Positions 50,077 through 57,164 of a stretch of 64,000 nucleotides of DNA are shown here, piece after piece. A model generated the notes under the pieces. It saw only the letters and a program-made list of their open reading frames with translations, was not told the DNA's origin and did not search any database. Position numbers and translations under genes: made by a program. The stretch comes from Spirochaetia bacterium (GTDB lineage Bacteria; Spirochaetota; Spirochaetia; CADAEX01): the NCBI GenBank assembly GCA_017446885.1, contig JAFSOR010000009.1, positions 1-64,000 of the forward strand, given 5' to 3'. Numbering within the stretch: the stretch's first letter is position 1; each line of letters begins with the position of its first letter.

Positions 50077-50781
50077 TTATTTTAACAATATCCGGTTGTT
50101 CTGCAGGCTGTCACGGAGTGCTGCAAAGCTTTTCTCTTCCACATCGATATATAGCTGTTTCTTTGCAACATCATCTAGGTAGTGGGCGTCGGAATCTGAA
50201 ATTACAGGGTATTTTGCGTAATCCTTGGCATTGGCAGGGTTGAATACCTCGATAGCGGTGTAGTCGGCATCGGGTAGGAATCCCAGCTGAGATACTATGG
50301 AAAAGACTGGCTTATCCACATGGGCAGGGATAAAAAGGCCGTTCCTGAAAAACACCTCCTCCCTTACATCATCTATAGAAAGACCGCTTGCGTTTCCCAG
50401 ATACTTTTCCACCTCGCCAAGAATCTCCTCGTTCTCATCCACATAGACCTGGTCGCCGAAAACATCGGGGTTGTTCGGGACATCAGGCATGTACTTATAT
50501 ACGAACTCGGAGAACTCCAGGGCTGTCTCCACATCCTCGAACAGGCACACCAGGTGTGCCTCCTCGCTGGAGGTAACCTCCATTCCATAAATGCTCCAGA
50601 GCCCCTGCTGTGCGCAGTTGGCCTTGAATGCAGGGCAGTTAAGGGCAGTGTTGTGGTCGGTCAGCGCCACCAGGTCAAGCCCTTTCTCCTTTGCACGCTC
50701 TGCAATGGCGGCAGGGGACATCTCCAACGAGGCGCATGGAGAGACACAGGAATGAATGTGGAAATCGGCCCGTACCAGCAT
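50077..50781 (-). CDS. PHP-domain phosphoesterase
   Basis: 234 residues. The metal-binding motifs are RADFHIHSCVSPCASLEMSP (4-23), LVALTDHNTALNCPAF (about 37-52), PAHVDKP near 152 and SDSDAHYLDDV near 196. PHP proteins are polymerase-associated or stand-alone phosphoesterases. The ATG overlaps the DRTGG-gene stop, and the four genes 50077-52378 form one operon. The same set of PHP, DRTGG and histidine-kinase-type ATPase genes occurs in [FeFe] hydrogenase loci of Thermotoga and Clostridia. Confidence 0.88.
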   Translation of the reverse strand: MLVRADFHIHSCVSPCASLEMSPAAIAERAKEKGLDLVALTDHNTALNCPAFKANCAQQGLWSIYGMEVTSSEEAHLVCLFEDVETALEFSEFVYKYMPDVPNNPDVFGDQVYVDENEEILGEVEKYLGNASGLSIDDVREEVFFRNGLFIPAHVDKPVFSIVSQLGFLPDADYTAIEVFNPANAKDYAKYPVISDSDAHYLDDVAKKQLYIDVEEKSFAALRDSLQNNRILLK

Positions 50782-51113
50782 CAGCTGTTCATAGCTTTTG
50801 CAACTTTTGCAGAAGCATCAAACTGGGACTCGGCTGTCTTGAATATAGCAACGTCGTTGCCTTCGGCAGCTTCGATCATGTCGGATGGGATAGCCCGCTT
50901 GTTGCAGACCAGGATTGCCCTTATTCCAGCCAGTGTAGCCACTGCGATTGTGTTCTTATGGGCCTGGATTGTTATAAGGATGGAATCGGATGGGGCGTTG
51001 GCCATGACATCGCTCAAGAGGTCGCCAGTGTAACCGGCCTTGATTTCAAAATCTTCCATCTCTTTCTTTGTCTCTCTGGTGTAACCCAGTGCTTCTAAAT
51101 CACTTACTTTCAT
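50781..51113 (-). CDS. DRTGG-domain protein (downstream copy)
   Basis: 110 residues, one DRTGG domain: KAGYTGDLLSDVMANAPSDS (about 25-44), ILITIQAHKNTIAVATLAGI and a C-terminal helix. DRTGG domains often accompany CBS domains and probably bind nucleotides or act as adaptors. It overlaps the CBS-ATPase gene by 14 bases and the PHP gene by 1, and is paralogous to the copy at 52034. Confidence 0.85.
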   Translation of the reverse strand: MKVSDLEALGYTRETKKEMEDFEIKAGYTGDLLSDVMANAPSDSILITIQAHKNTIAVATLAGIRAILVCNKRAIPSDMIEAAEGNDVAIFKTAESQFDASAKVAKAMNS

Positions 51114-52068
51114 CTTCTTCGTTCCCTAAATTTATTTTAATTTTTACTTCCGTACCTGTAACGTCGGAAGATATCTGGAAGTCATTGCTGACCCGCTTTA
51201 CATTCGGAAGCCCCATTCCTGCGCCAAACCCCTGGGACCGTATCCATTCGCTTGCAGTGGAGAAACCGTCGGTAAGGGCTTTCTCCAGGTCTGGAATACC
51301 AGGACCTTTGTCCTGTGTCTTTATCATAATTGATTCGGGCAGAAGCTGGAATATAAGGACACCGCCATCGGAATGGACAACCAGGTTTATCTCCAGCTCA
51401 TAGGCTGCAATGGAGACACGGCGTATTATGCTCTGCTTGATTCCCCGCTCCTTAAGTATCTTTTTAATCTCGGAGGTAACCTTTCCTGCGTTCTCGAAAT
51501 CGTACTTATGGACAATGAACTGCCTGTATATTACTGTGTCGGGCCTGATGTCAGAAGGATCCGGGTCGCTTAAGCGCATGTTAAGCTTGTCGTATTTCTG
51601 GAGCTGCTTGTTTATATTGTTCAGCATGGCCGCGGTAAGGTCGCGTGCAGTGATCATGCCGGTAAGCTCTTTGTTCTTGTTGATTACGGGGAACCGCCTG
51701 AATTTGAACTTGTTAAAGTAGTTGATGGCGAAGGAGATAGGCATTTCCTCCTCCAGCATAATAACGTCGCGGGACATGTACTTGCTTACCTTGTCATCAA
51801 GGCTTCCGTTGTCGTAGCAGGCCATGATGTCATAGACGCTCAGGATTCCCGCCAGCCTGTTGCCGTCCACCACAGGGACTCCGGTAAGGCCGTTCTCTTT
51901 CATGGTATTCTTGGCATCCCGCATGGTATCATCTGGTGATACACGCATAGGATTTGCATTCATAGCCTCTTTTACACGGACAGTATAAATGCTTTCCAGA
52001 ATAACTTCGTGAGAATCGTTTACAAAAAGAAGATTATTTACATTTCCCAAGTAATTTCCCCAATTCAA
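51100..52068 (-). CDS. CBS-pair protein with anti-sigma-type ATPase domain
   Basis: 322 residues. Two CBS domains (about 28-165; VKEAMNANPMRVSPDDTMRD and VSKYMSRDVIMLEEEM) bind adenine nucleotides in many proteins. A GHKL/HATPase domain of the RsbW type follows (about 190-315): RRVSIAAYELEINLVVHSDG (N-box), TQDKGPGIPDLEKAL (G1) and GFGAGMGLPNVKRVS (G2). The C-terminus is acidic. The start overlaps the upstream DRTGG gene by 35 bases, so a later start is possible. It may sense energy state and phosphorylate or sequester a partner. Confidence 0.85.
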   Translation of the reverse strand: MNWGNYLGNVNNLLFVNDSHEVILESIYTVRVKEAMNANPMRVSPDDTMRDAKNTMKENGLTGVPVVDGNRLAGILSVYDIMACYDNGSLDDKVSKYMSRDVIMLEEEMPISFAINYFNKFKFRRFPVINKNKELTGMITARDLTAAMLNNINKQLQKYDKLNMRLSDPDPSDIRPDTVIYRQFIVHKYDFENAGKVTSEIKKILKERGIKQSIIRRVSIAAYELEINLVVHSDGGVLIFQLLPESIMIKTQDKGPGIPDLEKALTDGFSTASEWIRSQGFGAGMGLPNVKRVSNDFQISSDVTGTEVKIKINLGNEEDESK

Positions 52069-52378
52069 TGCAGGTGGTAAACATATTGTTCTTGGTGGAA
52101 ATAAGGGTAAGCCCAGATTCCTCTGCCAGGGTCTTCATGGATGTCTGAGGGCGCTTGCCGTTTATAAGGATTACTCCGCGGGCTTCCACAATGTCGGCAG
52201 TACGTACAACCTGGTCAGTTGTAAGGGCTGTAACCAAAATTCTGTTATCTTCATCTCCCACCAGAACCTCGCTCATCATGTCTCCGGCAGAAACATTCTC
52301 TATAACAGCTGTATCAAAATCATTGCCTTTGTTAATTATCTCGCAGCTTATATGCTCAACAATCTCTTTGAAAGTCAT
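52034..52378 (-). CDS. DRTGG-domain protein (upstream copy)
   Basis: 114 residues. A DRTGG-type fold with ENVSAGDMMSEVLVGDEDNR, ILVTALTTDQVVRTADIVEA, GVILINGKRP and a C-terminal helix. It is the first gene of the four-gene operon. Similar DRTGG proteins flank hydrogenase genes elsewhere; here no hydrogenase gene is in the window. Confidence 0.85.
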   Translation of the reverse strand: MTFKEIVEHISCEIINKGNDFDTAVIENVSAGDMMSEVLVGDEDNRILVTALTTDQVVRTADIVEARGVILINGKRPQTSMKTLAEESGLTLISTKNNMFTTCIELGKLLGKCK

Positions 52379-52458
52379 ATTCCCTATTGCCTCTTATAGC
52401 GTTTGGACTTATTGTAATGGCTTTATACGGAAAAAACAAGATAGTTATTTAAAATTAT

Positions 52459-53355
52459 TTATTTATTGCTTCTGGACAGTTCGGCAATCACAACCCCGCT
52501 TAAGATCAGCACAGCACCCAGCACAGCGTAGATGCTGAAAGGCTCTCCCAATATTATGGAGGACTCTATGAGTGTGAACAACGGAATCAGATAGATGAAG
52601 TTGTTGGTCTTGGCAGCACCCAGTGCCAATGTGGCCTTGCCCCAGATAGCGTATGCCATGGTGGATGCGAAAAAAGCCAGCATAAGGAGGTTGAATGCGT
52701 TCGCGGGTTTGATAAAGAGTGCAGGCTCGAAAGGAGCTTTGGTCAGAAAGTAGAGTGGCAGGATTGTAACCACAGCCCAGAAAAATGTTTTACGGGTTAT
52801 ATAAATGGCCGGGTACCTGCTATCCACCAGCTTAAGGATGATGGAGTAGAACCCCCAGGAGACCACCGATATAAGTGCCAGGAAACAGCTTGCAGGCTGA
52901 ATGTATGGCATTGCAATGCCGTTGTAAACTACCAAAAGCACCCCGGCCAGGGCTATAAGCCCGCCTATGGTTATCTGTCTGGTTATCCGCTCGCTCTTAA
53001 GGAAACGGCTTGCCAGGAATATTGTAGCCAATGGGGCAGTTGCCACTATTATAGCCACATTTGCAGGTGTTGACAGCTGGATTGCATAGGTTTCGCCTAA
53101 AAAGTAGAGCGAGCCTCCTGTTATTCCCAAAGCCAATTCCAAAAGCTCTGTCTTAAGCGATTCCGGTTTATGGAAATGAGGATAGAATGGAATAGTCAGC
53201 AGATAGGCCAGGACAAACCGGTATACAAACAGGTCTATAGGCTTGAAATCGTTCAACAGGACCTTTGTGGAGACAAATGTGGAGCTCCAGAACAGTATAG
53301 TTATCAAAATGAGTATGTAATATATGAAATTGCTGTTTTTCCCAGTGCTTCTCAT
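52459..53355 (-). CDS. EamA/DMT-superfamily transporter
   Basis: 298 residues, ten membrane segments in two EamA repeats: LFWSSTFVSTKVLLNDFKPI opens the first, SVVSWGFYSIILKLVDSRYP the second, and ESSIILGEPFSIYAVLGAVL closes it. Probably exports an amino acid or similar metabolite. It is divergent from pgi with a 70-bp shared regulatory space. Confidence 0.92.
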   Translation of the reverse strand: MRSTGKNSNFIYYILILITILFWSSTFVSTKVLLNDFKPIDLFVYRFVLAYLLTIPFYPHFHKPESLKTELLELALGITGGSLYFLGETYAIQLSTPANVAIIVATAPLATIFLASRFLKSERITRQITIGGLIALAGVLLVVYNGIAMPYIQPASCFLALISVVSWGFYSIILKLVDSRYPAIYITRKTFFWAVVTILPLYFLTKAPFEPALFIKPANAFNLLMLAFFASTMAYAIWGKATLALGAAKTNNFIYLIPLFTLIESSIILGEPFSIYAVLGAVLILSGVVIAELSRSNK

Positions 53356-53370
53356 AGCTTCTAATATGAT

Positions 53371-53427
53371 TTGACAAATATTCCGATAAGAATATTATAT
53401 ATAAAAAGGATTTAAGTCTATCGGAAT
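53371..53427 (+). promoter_or_regulatory. pgi promoter flanked by a perfect 9-bp inverted repeat
   Basis: TTGACA (53371-53376), 16-bp spacer, TATTAT (53393-53398). ATTCCGATA (53380-53388, in the spacer) and TATCGGAAT (53419-53427, over the ATG) are exact inverted copies. This suits a dimeric regulator binding both sides of the start site. There is no standard ribosome site before the ATG. Confidence 0.6.
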
Positions 53428-54985
53428 GAATTATTTTGACCTGACAGAGACAGAAGCCTACAGAAAACTGTGTGCCTACCAGAAGGAAAAACCTGAGCTC
53501 AAGAAGCTGCTTACACCCGAGGCAGTCAAAAAATATATCGCACCTGCCGGAAAGGAACTCTGGTTCAGCTATGCTGGAAAGGGCATTACACCGGAGCTTC
53601 TTGAGCTTTGCCAGAGCCTTGCGTCTGAGCAGGAGTGCATTGCCAAATACAAAGACCTCCTTGCAGGCGGCATTGCCAATAAAGGGGAAAACCGCGCTGT
53701 GATGCACCACCTTTGCCGCAGTGCAGAGGGCCTTCCTACCTCTGGCAAGTCGGCTTCCAATGCTGCTTTCTATGAAAAAGAGAAAAAATCTTTCTATGAA
53801 TTTGCGGACAAAGTCAGGTCTGGGGCTGTAAAAAGCAGCACTGGAAAGCTTTTTGATACCGTGGTGCAGGTCGGCATAGGGGGCTCGGGGCTCGGTCCCA
53901 AGGCTCTTTATCAGGGGCTTTATAACTATTGCCAGGCCGATAGAGTCACTCCTGTCCTGAAAGCATATTTTATATCCAATATAGACCCGGACGAGCCACT
54001 TTCGGTCCTTTCCGAAATAAACCCCGAGACTACGCTGTTCATTCTGGTAACCAAGAGCGGCACCACACTGGAGACCCTTTCCAACTATGCTTTTGTAAAA
54101 GAAATCATACATAAAAGATGTCCGGCCGTAACCTTGGAAAAACAGACTGTAACTGTAACTGCCATAAATTCGCCGCTGGACGATAAAGAGCAGTTCCTGG
54201 CTGTGTTCCATATAGACGACTATGTGGGTGGCCGGTTCTCTGCATCAAGCGCCTGTGCCGGAGTGCTTGTTTCTTTGGCCTTTGGGCCTGATATATTCAG
54301 CCGGTTCCTGGAAGGAGCCCACTATAGCGACATTCTTGCTTTGAATGAAAGGGCAGTTGAGAATGCTTCCCTCATGGATGCGATTCTCGATGTCATAGAT
54401 GTCAATATCCGGCACATCCCGGTAGAGGCCGTAATACCATATTCTGCAGCCCTGGCTCCTTTTGTCAGACATCTGCAGCAGCTCTATATGGAAAGCAACG
54501 GAAAGCCTGCCCCTTATGCCACATGTCCTGTGATTTTTGAGTCTGTGGGGACCGACTGCCAGCACTCATTCTTCCAGCAGCTGCATCAGGGAAAAGTGGA
54601 GATGCCTGTAGAATTCATAGGCTTTAAGCACAGCCAGCTGGGGTGCGATATTCAGTACAAAGGCTCAAGTTCCCAGAACAAGCTGAATGCAAACCTGGCT
54701 GCCCAGATAACTGCATTTGCCCTGGGGCGGAGCAGCACAGACCTTAACAAAAGCTTCCCCGGAGGCCGTGCCACATCGCTATTATATGGCGAGCGTCTTA
54801 CACCCGAGACTTTGGGCTCGCTCTTTGCCCACTTCGAGAACAAGGTTATGTTCCAGGGCTTCCTGTGGAATATAAACTCTTACGACCAGGAGGGTGTAAT
54901 GCTGGGCAAAGAGTTGGCAAAGGCTGCTCTTGATATGGATAATAACGACAGCCCGATCCTGCAGAGCTACTATTCTTTCTTCTGA
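53426..54985 (+). CDS. pgi: Glucose-6-phosphate isomerase
   Basis: 519 residues. VVQVGIGGSGLGPKALYQGL (about 147-166), LVTKSGTTLETLSNYAFVKE (about 208-227), GGRFSASSACAGVL near 270 and a catalytic-Glu region PYATCPVIFESVGTD fit the PGI family. It interconverts glucose-6-phosphate and fructose-6-phosphate in glycolysis. The end MLGKELAKAALDMDNNDSPI lies in the usual C-terminal helix. It is monocistronic. Confidence 0.96.
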   Translation: MNYFDLTETEAYRKLCAYQKEKPELKKLLTPEAVKKYIAPAGKELWFSYAGKGITPELLELCQSLASEQECIAKYKDLLAGGIANKGENRAVMHHLCRSAEGLPTSGKSASNAAFYEKEKKSFYEFADKVRSGAVKSSTGKLFDTVVQVGIGGSGLGPKALYQGLYNYCQADRVTPVLKAYFISNIDPDEPLSVLSEINPETTLFILVTKSGTTLETLSNYAFVKEIIHKRCPAVTLEKQTVTVTAINSPLDDKEQFLAVFHIDDYVGGRFSASSACAGVLVSLAFGPDIFSRFLEGAHYSDILALNERAVENASLMDAILDVIDVNIRHIPVEAVIPYSAALAPFVRHLQQLYMESNGKPAPYATCPVIFESVGTDCQHSFFQQLHQGKVEMPVEFIGFKHSQLGCDIQYKGSSSQNKLNANLAAQITAFALGRSSTDLNKSFPGGRATSLLYGERLTPETLGSLFAHFENKVMFQGFLWNINSYDQEGVMLGKELAKAALDMDNNDSPILQSYYSFF

Positions 54986-55001
54986 TTCAGGGTAAAAAAA
55001 A

Positions 55002-55040
55002 TCCTGCCGGCATTGCTACGGGGAAAAGAAGCCGGCAGGA
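55002..55040. terminator. Hairpin with a T-run on the minus strand
   Basis: TCCTGCCGGC (55002-55011) pairs with GCCGGCAGGA (55031-55040). On the minus strand it is followed by eight T; on the plus strand no T-run follows, though it may still end pgi transcripts. Confidence 0.65.
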
Positions 55041-55059
55041 AACACATAAAAGGAGGTTT

Positions 55060-55110
55060 ATGAAAAGATTTCTCATCTTTCATAAACTAAACCATCCAGA
55101 GCTTTTATAG
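55060..55110 (+). other. 16-codon ORF with strong ribosome site inside a hairpin
   Basis: AAAAGGAGG precedes ATG for the peptide MKRFLIFHKLNHPELL. The start region GTTTATGAAAAGAT pairs with ATCTTTCATAAAC just downstream, so the start codon would be masked in RNA. It may be a leader peptide, a microprotein or part of a structured RNA; it has no following gene on its strand. Confidence 0.35.
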
Positions 55111-55142
55111 TTACATCTTTTTCAAAAAATTATTCTGTTCTC

Positions 55143-55186
55143 GAAAAAAAAGAAACCTGCTGGGAAAGGAGAGAACCAGCAGGTTT
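55143..55186 (-). terminator. Terminator of cdd
   Basis: AAACCTGCTGG (55153-55163) pairs with CCAGCAGGTTT (55176-55186); reading leftward it is followed by CTTTTTTTT. It ends the minus-strand cdd transcript. Confidence 0.8.
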
Positions 55187-55274
55187 GCATTTGAATTATT
55201 GGAAGAAAACTTTTTAGTTTTTTATCGCTTTGTACTAACTAAACAATTCACCCCTTTCACAGTTACATAAAAAA

Positions 55275-55679
55275 TTAATTTTTTTTCAGATTGTGCAAAG
55301 AATCCATCGGATAAAGCTCCGATACAGGTATCTCCACAGTCTCTGAGCCTTTGCCGCAGCATATCACAACTGCATCGGGTGCGGCAAACTCTGTAATAAC
55401 CTGGCGGCAGGCTCCGCATGGCGGCAGCGGCACCTCGGAATCGGGCGAGTATACAGCCACAGCCTTTATAGCTTTAATCTCCATGGCTACAGCGTGGGCA
55501 ATCGCATTCCGCTCTGCACATATTGTAAGGCCGTAGGACCTGTTCTCCACATTGACCCCGGTATAAACATTTCCATCATCGGCCAGAATTGCAGCCCCGA
55601 CACGGAACTTGGAATAGGGGGCATAGGCCTTAAGTGCGGCTTCGGATGCTTTGGTTATAAGTTTTTCTTTGTCATTCAT
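55275..55679 (-). CDS. cdd: Cytidine deaminase
   Basis: 134 residues, the small tetrameric type. Zinc ligands and the catalytic Glu are in CAERNAIAHA (Cys54, Glu56) and PPCGACRQVITEF (Cys88, Cys91). It deaminates cytidine and deoxycytidine for pyrimidine salvage. AAGGA 7 bases before the ATG at 55679 favours this start over one five codons upstream, which itself contains the AAGGA. Confidence 0.95.
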   Translation of the reverse strand: MNDKEKLITKASEAALKAYAPYSKFRVGAAILADDGNVYTGVNVENRSYGLTICAERNAIAHAVAMEIKAIKAVAVYSPDSEVPLPPCGACRQVITEFAAPDAVVICCGKGSETVEIPVSELYPMDSLHNLKKN

Positions 55680-55728
55680 AGTGTTTTCCTTCATTGACAG
55701 TATAATACCAGTATTATAAAATTGATAT

Positions 55729-56433
55729 ATGGAAAAGAAATATTTTCTTGCTGTTCCTCTCTTTTTCCTAATCTACTCATTTCTTTTCCCTTTCAAGGGG
55801 GGTGCTGACATGCACTTTATCCCATCTGGCGGAGGCGTGGATTCCGGAATCGAGTCTTCCATAGCGCCATCCCATGTCATACAGCTTTCTGGAATGATAC
55901 AGACATGCTATGTGTCAAATAAGTGCATAACGGCGGCAGGGTTTCTGGACGGAACCATTTTAGTGGACGGAAAGCCCCTTGAGAACAGCTCTCCAGGCAA
56001 ATATAAGACTGTATATGCAATTGCAGCCTCGGATGATGGCCGGTACCTTAGTGTAATTTCAGGTGTCTATCCACGCAATCTATATGTGTATCAGAAGAAG
56101 CAGGACAGCTGGAACCAGGTGCATGTAACAGCCCTTCCTGATGATGCAAGAGGGGTTCCGTTCCTGGCAATATCGGGCAATATGCTGCTGTACGAGGATA
56201 CCGATGGGATATCGGTGCTCAATCTTGCAAAATCAAGCCATTCCAAGATGATATTCAGCGGTGTCTTGAAAGATGTCGGCTATGGACCGGACCAGGATTA
56301 TGTCTGGGTTGTCTCGGGCGATGATACAGGCCATGATCAGATTCATATGTTCCTTTACAACGGAAGCTGCGTGGCATCTGCCCGGTATGACGGCAAAGAA
56401 AGCCTTAAGGCGCTCAAGGTGGCAAAACAGTGA
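55729..56433 (+). CDS. Exported or membrane-anchored protein of unknown function
   Basis: 234 residues. An N-terminal hydrophobic segment (about 6-24, FLAVPLFFLIYSFLFPF) acts as signal or anchor. The rest looks like repeated beta strands of a propeller-like domain (YAIAASDDGRYLSVISGVYP; VPFLAISGNMLLYEDTDGIS; YVWVVSGDDTGHDQIHMFLY). I do not recognise a family. It overlaps the M23-like gene by 4 bases, and that gene overlaps DUF4954, so all three are coupled. Confidence 0.75.
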   Translation: MEKKYFLAVPLFFLIYSFLFPFKGGADMHFIPSGGGVDSGIESSIAPSHVIQLSGMIQTCYVSNKCITAAGFLDGTILVDGKPLENSSPGKYKTVYAIAASDDGRYLSVISGVYPRNLYVYQKKQDSWNQVHVTALPDDARGVPFLAISGNMLLYEDTDGISVLNLAKSSHSKMIFSGVLKDVGYGPDQDYVWVVSGDDTGHDQIHMFLYNGSCVASARYDGKESLKALKVAKQ

Positions 56434-57164
56434 TTCGCAGGCTCTTTTTCCTTTTTTGCTTTATTCTTACAGCCTCTCTTGTTGCCTCCTACGATTTCCC
56501 TGCTCCCGGCGGTAAGATAACTTCCTCATTCGGCTCCATGGGAAAAGGGCAGTTCTGCACCGGTATAGAAATCCAGACCGGCGATGTTCTTGCATCCGAA
56601 GATGGCGAGGTGCTTTTCCTGGGAGATGATTTTATAGCTTTGGCCCACGAGGATTCAATCCTGACTCTCTATTCCGACGTAGAGGCCTCTGACATGCTAA
56701 GCCGCAACATTTATGTCAAGAAAGGGCAGAATATCGGCAGGACCAGGGCAGGAACGCTTGCTTTCGCAGTCTATGACCTTGAGATGCAGCAGTATATAAA
56801 TCCGCTCCTTATGACCGAGACAGTCAAAAAGTCAGAGCTTCCAAAGATAAAGGGAATCTCCTTCGATGGCGACCAGGACAGTTTGAGCGTCTATGTGGAT
56901 GATAAAGGTTTTACAGGGCTATATCGGATACATGTTTCAATTGACGGCAAAGTGGTAAGTACTCTGGGATTCAGGACTATAAAGCGAAGTGGCGATGACC
57001 TGTTGCTGGATTCAGGCTCTTTTGAGTATGGAAAGCTTTACGGCAGGCAGGGGGCTTTTACATTCTCTGGAATCGGGCTTAAGCAGGGTAATAATAACGT
57101 TGATATAATTGTTGAAGATTTTTATGGAAAAAAAGCTGTGTTTCATGGTAGGATAACAGTATGA
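56430..57164 (+). CDS. M23/LytM-like exported protein lacking zinc ligands
   Basis: 244 residues. After a signal peptide (1-20) comes a LytM/M23-type fold (about 21-130): FPAPGGKITSSFGSMGKGQF, then CTGIEI where an active enzyme has HxGxD, so Cys43 replaces His and Glu47 replaces Asp. The later HxH position reads TLAFAV. All metal ligands appear lost. Residues about 140-244 form a second, beta-rich domain. Degenerate LytM proteins (EnvC, NlpD) activate amidases rather than cut peptidoglycan, a plausible role here. Confidence 0.75.
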   Translation: MIRRLFFLFCFILTASLVASYDFPAPGGKITSSFGSMGKGQFCTGIEIQTGDVLASEDGEVLFLGDDFIALAHEDSILTLYSDVEASDMLSRNIYVKKGQNIGRTRAGTLAFAVYDLEMQQYINPLLMTETVKKSELPKIKGISFDGDQDSLSVYVDDKGFTGLYRIHVSIDGKVVSTLGFRTIKRSGDDLLLDSGSFEYGKLYGRQGAFTFSGIGLKQGNNNVDIIVEDFYGKKAVFHGRITV

